Assembly: GCA_013823135.1 (NCBI GenBank)
Contig: PNLP01000040.1
Location: 1-64,000, forward strand
Direction: 5' to 3'
Source of the DNA: Planctomycetaceae bacterium
Lineage (GTDB): Bacteria > Planctomycetota > Planctomycetia > Gemmatales > Gemmataceae
DNA length: 64,000 nt
Part shown: positions 54,402 to 62,702 of the stretch, piece after piece
Layout: each line of letters starts with the position of its first letter
Numbering within the stretch: the first letter of the stretch is position 1
Notes under the pieces: model-generated
The model's database searches: none
Told to the model about the DNA's origin: nothing
What the model saw: only the letters and a program-made list of their open reading frames with translations
Translations under genes and position numbers: made by a program

Positions 54402-54471
54402 TTGGCGAGCCGCCCGTGTTAACGGGCGGGTGGCTGGCTGAACCCGCCCATTAACACGGGCGGCTCGCCAA
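54402..54471. repeat. 30-bp inverted repeat hairpin, REP-like
   Basis: Bases 54402-54431 (TTGGCGAGCCGCCCGTGTTA then ACGGGCGGGT) pair with 54442-54471 at 29 of 30 positions around a 10-nt loop (GGCTGGCTGA). No U-run follows, so it is more like a dispersed palindromic element than a terminator. Confidence 0.75.
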
Positions 54472-54581
54472 GAGTGGATCGGAGTCAGGCATCGTTCTTG
54501 GCCGAGTGCGGTATAGAACGTGTGGTCTCAACAAGAAGTGTCGTGATACTCCAGACCCTTTCCCAAATCTTGAGCCGTAAC

Positions 54582-55316
54582 GCTATAGGCAAACCCACAA
54601 ATTGCCTGGCACACCTGATTGGCGGCAGTTGGTTTTCCCTTCAACGACAGTTTGATTTCCCTCTCACCAAGTTGTAATTGTCGCTGAGCGTTGGATTGCC
54701 CTCGCAACTGCTTCAGAACCGACCCGATATTCGCCAAGCCGAGCATGAGTTGGCAGCTGCGGGGCACGACATCAATGTCGCTCGCGCTCGACTCTTCCCC
54801 ACACCGACTATTACCAGCGGCGTCGGCTACCAGGCGTTCAATCTGAGGTATCTGTTCACGACTCCGGACGCATTGATCGTCAATGTCGCACCGCTGATCA
54901 ACAAGGCTGCGATCAGGGCCGAGTACATGAGCGCAAATGGCAAGCAAATTGAGAGCGTCTACAACTACCAGCGAGTCGTTCTGAATGCCTTTACTGAAGT
55001 TTTCAACCGCATGTCCATGGCAGAGAACTACCGCAAGAGCATCGATATCAAGAAGCAGCAGTTGATAGCGCTCGAGGCTTCAATCGATGTTGCCAGCAAA
55101 CTACTCCAGAATGCTCGCGCCGAATATGTGGAAGTGGTACTGACTCAGCGTGATCTCCTCGAAGCGCGAACGGTCTTGATCGAAACCAAAAAGCAGCCAC
55201 TCTCTGCAATTGTGAACACCTACCAAGCTCTCCGTGGCGGTGTCGGGTTTCTCACGCCACCAACGTCGAAAGTGATTGAAGTCGCTCCGCTGCCTCACGA
55301 GGCTCCGCCCCGCTGA
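54582..55316 (+). pseudogene. TolC/NodT-family outer-membrane efflux protein, decayed
   Basis: From 54678 the frame encodes LSLSVGLPSQLLQNRPDIRQAEHELAAAGHDINVARARLFPTPTI, the conserved second-repeat start of NodT/OprM-type TolC proteins, and continues to a normal C-terminus (YQALRGGVGFLTPP). Directly upstream, in the same frame, FDFPLTKL and then a TAA stop (54675-54677) occupy the usual linker position, so the stop interrupts the gene. Farther upstream only weak traces remain (NCLAHLIGG). The N-terminal half, signal peptide and first repeat are gone. It is no longer a functional channel, although the C-terminal frame is intact. Confidence 0.75.
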
Positions 55317-55404
55317 TCCGTGAACACGGACAGTGTGAACACGATGTGAACCGCTCACGTCATCGTGGTCGGTGCACGACACAAGACTGATGTGAACGCA
55401 ATCA

Positions 55405-56118
55405 TTACGGTTTACCGGGAGCCGAGACCGGTGGGTTCAGAATCGGCGGCTCAACCGGACGTGGCTTCTCCGTACTCATCTCCACGAGTACCGCCCGCAA
55501 GCCATCGGCCAGTTTCTGCTCCGCTTCTCGCCCGGGTTGGCGGAACTGCGCATTGCTGTTAGCGTCCGCATGAACCACGGCCCCATCAAGCGAAACTCCA
55601 GCGAACAACCCTCGACTTCGTGAATAGGAAACGATCTCGGCTTCGAGTTTCGCATCGGTTGCGGCGGCGGCCGTTCTCCCAACTGGTCCCGCCGCCACAG
55701 CTGCATCGGCTCCCAGCGTCAACTTGCCCTTTCCTTCGAGCAAGCGGTCCAAGCTCTTGCGGTCACGGAACACGAGCACCACATCGGTGGACTCAACCCC
55801 TGCCTGGAACCCCACGCTGGCCCCTCCCAGATTGATGAACACGGGCGAGCCCCAGTTCCCATTCTTGTCCTTCGCGAACACAACACCGTGTCCACCGCGA
55901 CCGCCAAAAATGAACCCAGCCTTGATGACGCGGGGAATGATCGCCACCCCCTGAGCATCCGCGAGGAGTTTGGCCGGGATGCTCTTCAAGGGAATCTTGG
56001 ACAACTCTTCGAGCACTTCTGCCGAACGCTCCAGAGTTTGGGCGTTTGTGGGCGGCAGAGCCGAGACTGGACCAGCTGCGATTGCGAGTGCGAAACCAAC
56101 CATGACATATCGATGCAT
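55405..56118 (-). CDS. SYLF-domain (Ysc84-like) secreted protein
   Basis: ATG 56118 has GGAG about seven bases upstream; ATG 56130 is an alternative adding four residues. 237 aa with a signal peptide (MHRYVMVGFALAIAAGPVSA). The SYLF/Ysc84 domain is well kept: SIPAKLLADAQGVAIIPRVIKAGFIFGGRGGHGVVFAKDKNGNWGSPVFINLGGASVGFQAGVESTDVVLVFRD and a RSRGLFAGVSLDGAVV end. SYLF domains bind phosphoinositides in eukaryotes; the bacterial role is unsettled. The C-terminal tail is Pro-rich (PRPVEPPILNPPVSAPGKP). An intact gene inside an otherwise decayed zone. Confidence 0.9.
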   Translation of the reverse strand: MHRYVMVGFALAIAAGPVSALPPTNAQTLERSAEVLEELSKIPLKSIPAKLLADAQGVAIIPRVIKAGFIFGGRGGHGVVFAKDKNGNWGSPVFINLGGASVGFQAGVESTDVVLVFRDRKSLDRLLEGKGKLTLGADAAVAAGPVGRTAAAATDAKLEAEIVSYSRSRGLFAGVSLDGAVVHADANSNAQFRQPGREAEQKLADGLRAVLVEMSTEKPRPVEPPILNPPVSAPGKP

Positions 56119-56130
56119 TTGAATCTCCAT

Positions 56131-56443
56131 TGTTCCAGGAATTCAGATCGCCTCAACCTGAAGCATGCACTTCCGAGGCCGTGGCGATCAATGTGCCACA
56201 GCCGAGTGTCGAGTGGTTGTAAAGCCAATGAGGCTGCGAGGACAAGTCAAGTTGCCTTTTGTGTGGCGAGACACGATGGCGATGCCCGGCGGAGTGGCTG
56301 ACGGGTTGCAAAGGCATCTGACAAAGTGAGTGGTTGCTTACCGAGAAGATGGCAAATCGGTCTTGCGAATCCTGGGGAAGCTGAAATACTACCAAAGTTA
56401 TCAACTAAGTTCATTTTTGAGTGTGCGTGAGCAGGAGGGGATT
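56131..56443. other. 313 bp upstream of the transposase remnant
   Basis: No gene is recognised. The stretch becomes AT-rich near 56380-56430. It may contain the left end of the insertion sequence, but I could not define a terminal inverted repeat or target duplication. Confidence 0.4.
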
Positions 56444-57313
56444 GTGCAAAACGACCACAAGGTCGGGCTGATGACCTCACTTACTGACGAAATTTCGGAC
56501 TACGTGGCGAGGTATTCTGACCTCTTCGCCCGCGCGGACCAACGAGAGTGGTTCCGGCTCTACGTGAACGGATTGCTGACTGCACCGGACAGGAAGAACG
56601 TCGAAGCCATTGCGGCACTGGCAACCCCAGCGAGGTCGGGTGCAAACCTGAGTCAGGCGCTTCAGCACTTCGTTACGGACAGTCCGTGGGATCCATCCGG
56701 GGTGCAGACACGTTACCGTGATCTACTTCCCACAAGTTACGGCGATGAGGGAACGGCGTGGGTCGTCCACGACGGTGTGCTGCTCAAAAAAGGCAAAAAC
56801 TCAGTGGGAACTCAGAGGCAGTTCGCGCGGTCGATTGGGCGGAAAGTTAACTGCCAGATCGCCGTTGTTGTGGGGATCGTCGGCCAGGCGGGCTACGTGC
56901 CACTTGCCGCGCGTCTCTACTTGCCCGGTTACTGGCTCCGTGAACAGCCGGAATTGACAGTGAAAACCGTTCCCAGCGAGCACAGAACGCATGTGAGCAA
57001 GTCTGCAATTGCACTCTCGCTTCTGGACGAACTTCGGGCGGAAGGTTGGGCCGCGAGCAAAGTCGCTATGGACGATGGCTATCGAAACGCGGAGGGATTT
57101 GGTGAAGCACTCGAGACGAGAGACATCCAGTTCGCTGACGAGGCTCGCGAGCATCTCACGGTCGCTGCCCAGCGATTCGAATGGCTGAAAACGCGACTGG
57201 GGTTGGATCACTTCGAGGGGAGAACCTGGATCGGATGGCACCACCACATGGCCATGGTGCTGGCAGCGACGGGATTTCTGCTTTCCGAACAAAGTGATGG
57301 GAACGCCGAATAG
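56444..57313 (+). mobile_element. IS701-type DDE transposase, internally deleted
   Basis: GTG 56444, five bases after AGGAGG, or ATG 56471 starts a frame of about 289 codons. The sequence matches the IS701/DDE_5 group: EWFRLYVNGLLTAPDRKNVEAIAAL, LQHFVTDSPWD, WVVHDGVLLKKGKNSVG (first Asp), LYLPGYWLREQ, KVAMDDGY (second Asp) and LGLDHFEGRTWIGWHHHMAMVLAATGFL (third acidic residue). Between REHLTVAAQ and RFEWLKTRLGL about 100 residues that family members carry are missing. The triad residues survive, but the fold cannot be complete, so the element should be immobile. Confidence 0.75.
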
Positions 57314-57483
57314 GCCAAGTTCCGCTCCTCTTCCTTCCGAATCCTCTCGCTTACTCCACCATGTCCTCCATCCAAGTCGTACTCATCGCGAATGGAGTAA
57401 GCCGGTCACACGCTTTTTCTCCATAATGGAAAGTGGCCGACCTCTCCGCACTTGCCGCACATTCCCCAGAAGGACAATTCGTG

Positions 57484-59109
57484 ATGCACCGATTGTTACC
57501 GGTCGTCTGCGTGTCGTTGCTCGCGAACGCGCTCCAGGTCAGCGCTGCCGACCCGGCCATTGTGATTTCCGCAGAGCGGATTAAGGCCGATGTCGCGTAC
57601 CTCGCGAGCGATCGACTCGAAGGTCGCGGCCCTGGCACTCGCGGCGAGGAACTCACCACCGATTACCTTGCGAGCGCGTTCAAGAAGGCTGGTCTCACGC
57701 CAATCGGTGCAGGGGGCACATACCTCCAACCCGTTCCACTGCTCCGCGTCTTCACGAATCCCAAGTCCACCCTTCAGGCCCAGAAAGGCGACGAGAAACT
57801 CGACATCTTGTGTGACGAAGAGTTCTCGGGTATGAGCCACACCCAGTCGGAACTCGAGGAGTTCGATGCCGAGGCGATCTTCGTGGGCCACGGGATCACG
57901 GCCCCCGAATTCGACTGGGACGACTACAGGGGAATGGATGTAAAAGGGAAGGTCGTCGTGCTCTTCACGAACGAGCCACCCTCGACTGATCCGAAGTTCT
58001 TCGGCGGAACATCGCTCACGTACTACGGCCGCTGGACATACAAGTTTGAGGAAGCCACCCGTCGTGGTGCGAAGGCCTGCTTCATCATCCACACATCCGA
58101 AACAGCCGGATACCCTTACTCAGTTGTCCGGCCGCTCGATGGTGCCCAGCTCAAACGAGAAGCCGATCGGCCAGCACTCGCATTTGCTGGATGGCTTTCC
58201 CAAAAAGCGGGGGAAAGACTACTGGGTTTGTCCGGCCGAACGGTGGCCGCGGCGCTCAAGCAAGCCGACACGAAGGGGTTCAAGGCGTACTCCTTGGGCG
58301 TCAACCTGAAGGGGAACATCGCGACTCGCATTGAGAAGATCGCGAGCAACAACGTCGTGGGAATGGTCGAGGGAAGCGATCCCAAGCTGAATTCCGAAAT
58401 CGTTGTCTTCACCGCACACTGGGACCACCTCGGCGTTGGTCGTGGCGTCCTCGGGGATACGATCTACAACGGTGCAGCAGACAACGCCACGGGTTGTGCC
58501 CTCTTGCTGGAACTCGCCCGTGCCTGGTCGGCCCAATCTCCAAAGCCCAAGCGTTCCGCTGTGTTCCTTGCTGTCACCGCGGAGGAGAAAGGGTTACTCG
58601 GCTCGAAATACTACTCGCAGAACCCGCTCGTTCCGCTTGGCAAGACGGCGATCAACCTCAACTTCGACATGATCTTGCCGATCGGCGTGCCGGAATCCAT
58701 TGTGGTCACTGGTGCGGACCGAACAACCGCGTGGCCGACCGTGAAGGGTCAGGCGGAGAAGCACAAGCTCGAGATCGAGGCCGACAAGCGAGCACACCTC
58801 GGCGTGTTCTATCGCTCGGACCACTTCTCGATGGCTCGCGCGGGTGTCCCTGCGTTCTCGGTTGGGGCCGGCGACAAGATCAAGGGCAAGCCTGCGGACT
58901 TCGCACGCAAGGCATATCAAGAATTCAACGACAATGCGTATCACACGCCGCAAGACGAGGTGAAGCCGGATTGGGACTACTCGGGATTTGTCGTGCTTGC
59001 ACGCTTCGCTTTTGATATTGCTCGCGAGGTGGCCGACGTGGATCAACTTCCGACCTGGAACGCTGGAGATGAGTTCAAGCCGGCTCGCGAGAAGAGCGGT
59101 GTGAAGTAG
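57484..59109 (+). CDS. Secreted M28-family zinc aminopeptidase
   Basis: ATG 57484 gives a signal peptide (MHRLLPVVCVSLLANALQVSAAD), 541 aa. After an N-terminal segment (YLASDRLEGRGPGTRGEELTTDYLASAFKKAGL) comes a PA insert (KGKVVVLFTNEPPSTD). The zinc site is FTAHWDHLGVG (His, Asp), GAADNATGCALLLELARA, AVTAEEKGLLGSKYY (Glu) and NLNFDMI, with FYRSDHFSMARAGVPAFSVGAG supplying the last histidine. It resembles M28 peptidases that remove N-terminal residues from peptides outside the cytoplasm. It is transcribed alone; the next gene converges on it. Confidence 0.92.
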   Translation: MHRLLPVVCVSLLANALQVSAADPAIVISAERIKADVAYLASDRLEGRGPGTRGEELTTDYLASAFKKAGLTPIGAGGTYLQPVPLLRVFTNPKSTLQAQKGDEKLDILCDEEFSGMSHTQSELEEFDAEAIFVGHGITAPEFDWDDYRGMDVKGKVVVLFTNEPPSTDPKFFGGTSLTYYGRWTYKFEEATRRGAKACFIIHTSETAGYPYSVVRPLDGAQLKREADRPALAFAGWLSQKAGERLLGLSGRTVAAALKQADTKGFKAYSLGVNLKGNIATRIEKIASNNVVGMVEGSDPKLNSEIVVFTAHWDHLGVGRGVLGDTIYNGAADNATGCALLLELARAWSAQSPKPKRSAVFLAVTAEEKGLLGSKYYSQNPLVPLGKTAINLNFDMILPIGVPESIVVTGADRTTAWPTVKGQAEKHKLEIEADKRAHLGVFYRSDHFSMARAGVPAFSVGAGDKIKGKPADFARKAYQEFNDNAYHTPQDEVKPDWDYSGFVVLARFAFDIAREVADVDQLPTWNAGDEFKPAREKSGVK

Positions 59110-59210
59110 GCGAACAGTTCAGCTACCAATCGCGATGCTGCCAACGAGAGTACTCTGAGGCAGTGCAGCGGTTGGTAGCGCAGTCACTGGAACAAAGACG
59201 ATTTCACCGA

Positions 59211-59576
59211 TTAGTTCGTGGCTTTGGCAATCTCGCCAGCGAGGTATTTTGCCGCGTCATCCCAGGATTCTTCCGCATTCTCAACGGTCCAGCTTCGAGA
59301 GCCTGGAAACAACCACACCGTTTCGGGTTCGCCCTCGTCGCCGGTTCCAACTGTGCCGGCTTCGATCTTTGCCAGCGCAGCCACCGTGATCGGCTCGTCC
59401 GTGTCGTCCTCGTCTTCAAGCGTCAAAGCCACCGCAATCAGCTTACCCGAGTGAAAGGCCTTCACGACCCAATCATCGGGTGCAACGCGAGGCGGGAGAT
59501 GTTCCGTGATCCGAGCCCGCCATTCATCTTCCAGTTCTTCATCATCTGCTTGAGTATCTGGGACATCAGTGGCCAT
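59211..59576 (-). CDS. Small acidic hypothetical protein
   Basis: AAGGA lies nine bases before ATG 59576; 121 aa, strongly acidic (DTQADDEELEDEW, LEDEDDTDEP). A regular amphipathic pattern (WVVKAFHSGKLIAVALTLEDE) suggests a folded beta/alpha domain. No signal peptide or family is seen. It is 55 bp from the next minus-strand gene and may share its transcript, but has its own RBS. Confidence 0.55.
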   Translation of the reverse strand: MATDVPDTQADDEELEDEWRARITEHLPPRVAPDDWVVKAFHSGKLIAVALTLEDEDDTDEPITVAALAKIEAGTVGTGDEGEPETVWLFPGSRSWTVENAEESWDDAAKYLAGEIAKATN

Positions 59577-59631
59577 CGGAGATGTTCCTTTCGCATGATT
59601 CGGAGATGGCTACAAGCGAGGCAAATGCCCA

Positions 59632-62600
59632 CTAGCGAAGAATAACAGTATCCACTGCAAACCTTAAAGCGGGTGGCGTTTCGATCTCGATCCTGCCGTC
59701 GCGGAGTGCCCACTTGAGCGGTCCATGCATGGCACTCGTCACTTCCTTGACTTCCCGCTTTGCATCGACCGAGAGCCGCCCCGGGACTGTGGGAAGTTCA
59801 CCCGGCTTCCACGAGTAGAGGCCGATCATCACTGCCACTCCCTTCGGATGGTCGAACAAAGTGACCTCCGATTCGGGGCAATTGAACTCGACTCGTTGCC
59901 TGCCGAGCCGCTTCATGACAGGAGCCGCGAGCCAGGCTCGCCCCGGTCCCTTCGCCCCTCCAGCGACGCGGAACATTTCCCCAGTCGTCATTCCCAAGAG
60001 GATTGCGCGACCCTTGCCCAGAGAGTTCACAACTGCTGCGACTTCGCCGCCGTCGTACTTCGCTGCCACCTTCCCGGTAGTCGGCGTCAGGATGTACTTC
60101 TGGTTCCCGGCAGCAGCGGCCAACAGTTCGACTTCCGGGAACTCGTCTGTCCCCTGGAAGCGAACCCGTTCGCGGGAACTCTTGTCCTCGGCGGTCGCCA
60201 ATCGCTGGGTCGTGCCGAACAGTTCCACAGTCTCGGGCATCCTGTCACCATAAACGTCCGAGAGCGCGGTACCCGCTGAACCGATGAGCACTCCGCCGCG
60301 TTCGACCCACGCTCGCACCGATTTGAGATGCCGACGTTCCAGGTTCAGTCCGCCAATGAAGAGCACGTCGTATCGGTTCAGTTCCGGCTCTGTCAAATCT
60401 TCCTCGATGACCACGTCAACAGGAATGCCCGAATTGCGAAGGCCGAGGAACGTCCACATCCAGTCGCGATTCAGTGTGACCTGAGAACCACTGACGATCT
60501 CGTGGCTACGGTTGTACAGCACGGCAGCGCGGCGAACTTCGCGCTTCCCCGTGCCGATGATTTCGTCCGCCGGCCCGAGTGCGTGTGTCCCTTGCGCCAC
60601 GGAAAGGTACTGGTCCTTCGACTCGCTCCAGGAGTTGCTTCCCTCGGCCCACGAGTCGATCGGGCCCCAGTCGTAGAGGTGCAGGATCGTGATTCCCTGA
60701 CTGACGCACGAGAACATCTTCTGAGCGGAGTACCCGCAGTTGCTGCCGACGTAGAACCCCGCAGTATAACCGCGAGTTCGAACGGAGCAATCGACCAGTG
60801 CTGCGTAGAACGTGGTACATTCGGTCATCGGTGTGCCCAGCCCCCAACTCCCTCCCGTGGCCCAGTCCTCGGCCCAGCCGAGGGTCTGCGCTCCGGCGCG
60901 CGGAAGCAGGAACCAGTCCGAATCGTTCATGTCGCGACCCGTCAGGAACAGCGGGTGCGGGGAATAGTTGTTGTAGACCAGCGCCTTCGGCTTCCCCTTC
61001 TCGATGCTTCTGAGTCCTCGCATGTAGTTTGGGATCGTGGCGAGGTGGGCGTAGCGCTGCGAGCAGTAGAACAGTCGCCGCTCGAAGCGACCGGCGTTCT
61101 CGGGCAAATGATCGATGCTCCTGGCGACTCGCACATCATCGAGCCCCAGGAACGCTTGAAGATCGAGGCCGTTCAGTTTCGCTTGCTCGCGCAGGTACTC
61201 GTGGAAACCGGCCAGTAGCACAACGTCGCCGTTGATGACACTTGCTGGGGTGTGCGTGCCGATTTCGTCGCCCATCTTGATCTTCGGATTGGCGGAATCG
61301 TCGTAGAGGTCGTACTTCCGTGCCACGTCGGTGGGGGCACTCGGGATCCAGTTGACCCCGAGTTTCGCCATCATCTCGGCCGCGCGTGCCTGATGTGCGG
61401 CTCCGGTCTGGCAACCGGTCAGCACCTTCAGATGTTTGGGCTTCGGGTGATCGGCCTTCAGGCCAAGCGTGCGAGTGGCTTCTTCTGCCCACGCGAAGTA
61501 GCGTTCCACCAGGGCGTCTTCCGCGACAAAACCTTCGAGGGCAGTGGGGTCCCAAACTCCCCAGGCAGCACTCGCAACCGGTCCGCGGAATGTGTAGCGC
61601 CCGTGCGGAACGCGGAACATCGCCCGCCCACCGCTGACGGCCATGGGAAGCGTGTGCGCCACGGCGGCCTCGTGGGGCGCCCATGCGAACTGCACTTCGA
61701 TCGCACCATTACCCACGCCGCCAAGCGCCGGTCGCCATGTGGACCACGGCCCACCGCCGGGAATTACCTGCTCGCGGACATCCACGAACGGCGACCACTC
61801 CTTCGCTGGCACCTTGGCGATCGCGGGAGCGCCGTCGTACCACAGCGGCTCGGTCGAGTTCCCGGCACGGCGACCGGGCCAGTGGTACGTGATCCCCGTT
61901 GAAGCCGTGAACTCTGGGGCGGTTGCCCCTTTCACCACACGGTAGCGGAGGTAGACCCCTTCAAGCGTGTTGTCCTTCTTCACTGCCGAGAAACTTGGGC
62001 GGAACGTCTTACTGCGTGTTAGAAACACAGCCGACACGCGAGCATCGCGCCGATCGCTTTGGAGTGTTATGCGGTGGGGGCCTTTGGTCAATTTCACGTC
62101 ACGGTATTCCCAGACGAACATGGCCTCGTCGGCGAACGAGTTCAGTTGCACATCCGACTCGAACCGCACCGGCAGTTTCTTTTCCTGCTCTTTGCCGAGC
62201 GTGTTCGCAATCAGTTTGATGTCACCGAACCGATGGGCGACGGCCGGACCGGCGCTGACGTACTCCGGTTTGGCAGCATCAGCAACTTTCAGCGGTTCGA
62301 ACGACACTGTGACCGGAGTTGTCTGCTGCTGTCCAAGCCGATGCCGCAGGTAGAGCCGGTATTCGCCATCTTTCGGAACTTCAACAAGCGTCGAGATCGG
62401 TTGAGCGGAAGTCGGCGTGGCGTAACCACCGGCCGCCTTCCAGCGATTCTCCTGTGCGGGCTCCTTGGAAGGTGTGCCCGGCCGCTCGACTTGCTTCCAC
62501 GTCTCCACGAGCGTGAGATGGCTCTGCCGCAACCCTTCTAGGTCGGTCGCGGTCTTGGTCCCCTCCAGGTCGTTGAGGATATCGTCGGCAGGGGGAGGCT

Positions 62601-62700
62601 TGCCTCCGGGCGCGGGGAGTTGTGCGAACACCGTTGCGGAAACGCCGAAGAGCGCAGCAAACAGCCAGCCATACCGGCGACAAATTCGAGAGTCGGACAT
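59632..62700 (-). CDS. Large secreted protein with glutamine-amidotransferase-like/beta-galactosidase-trimer-like domain
   Basis: The 1022-aa protein has a signal peptide (YGWLFAALFGVSATVFAQ) and an N-terminal beta-rich half (YRLYLRHRLGQQQTTPVTVSFE, GPHRITLQSDRRDARVSAVFL). The middle looks like a TIM-barrel-type glycoside hydrolase region (LKVLTGCQTGAAHQARAAEMMAKLGVNWIPSAP). At about 690-850, DWMWTFLGLRNSGIPVDVVIEEDL...YDVLFIGGLNLERRHLKSVRAWVERGGVLIGSAG resembles the Rossmann-like trimerisation domain of GH42 enzymes. Catalytic acids are not identified. It starts 2 bp after the PQQ-propeller stop, so the two are co-transcribed. A carbohydrate function is inferred. Confidence 0.65.
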   Translation of the reverse strand: MSDSRICRRYGWLFAALFGVSATVFAQLPAPGGKPPPADDILNDLEGTKTATDLEGLRQSHLTLVETWKQVERPGTPSKEPAQENRWKAAGGYATPTSAQPISTLVEVPKDGEYRLYLRHRLGQQQTTPVTVSFEPLKVADAAKPEYVSAGPAVAHRFGDIKLIANTLGKEQEKKLPVRFESDVQLNSFADEAMFVWEYRDVKLTKGPHRITLQSDRRDARVSAVFLTRSKTFRPSFSAVKKDNTLEGVYLRYRVVKGATAPEFTASTGITYHWPGRRAGNSTEPLWYDGAPAIAKVPAKEWSPFVDVREQVIPGGGPWSTWRPALGGVGNGAIEVQFAWAPHEAAVAHTLPMAVSGGRAMFRVPHGRYTFRGPVASAAWGVWDPTALEGFVAEDALVERYFAWAEEATRTLGLKADHPKPKHLKVLTGCQTGAAHQARAAEMMAKLGVNWIPSAPTDVARKYDLYDDSANPKIKMGDEIGTHTPASVINGDVVLLAGFHEYLREQAKLNGLDLQAFLGLDDVRVARSIDHLPENAGRFERRLFYCSQRYAHLATIPNYMRGLRSIEKGKPKALVYNNYSPHPLFLTGRDMNDSDWFLLPRAGAQTLGWAEDWATGGSWGLGTPMTECTTFYAALVDCSVRTRGYTAGFYVGSNCGYSAQKMFSCVSQGITILHLYDWGPIDSWAEGSNSWSESKDQYLSVAQGTHALGPADEIIGTGKREVRRAAVLYNRSHEIVSGSQVTLNRDWMWTFLGLRNSGIPVDVVIEEDLTEPELNRYDVLFIGGLNLERRHLKSVRAWVERGGVLIGSAGTALSDVYGDRMPETVELFGTTQRLATAEDKSSRERVRFQGTDEFPEVELLAAAAGNQKYILTPTTGKVAAKYDGGEVAAVVNSLGKGRAILLGMTTGEMFRVAGGAKGPGRAWLAAPVMKRLGRQRVEFNCPESEVTLFDHPKGVAVMIGLYSWKPGELPTVPGRLSVDAKREVKEVTSAMHGPLKWALRDGRIEIETPPALRFAVDTVILR

Positions 62701-62702
62701 GG

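Noticed and set aside
54125..54454. 109-codon plus-strand frame with start MHYFAENNASVAKAIWHRW
   Set aside because: It runs into the 54402 hairpin repeat, has no recognisable domain and no convincing RBS. I treat it as chance coding in decayed DNA.
57349..57402. 10-bp inverted repeat (GCTTACTCCA / TGGAGTAAGC) 35 bp after the transposase
   Set aside because: No matching copy was found on the other side of the element and no target duplication; too short to be called an IS end.
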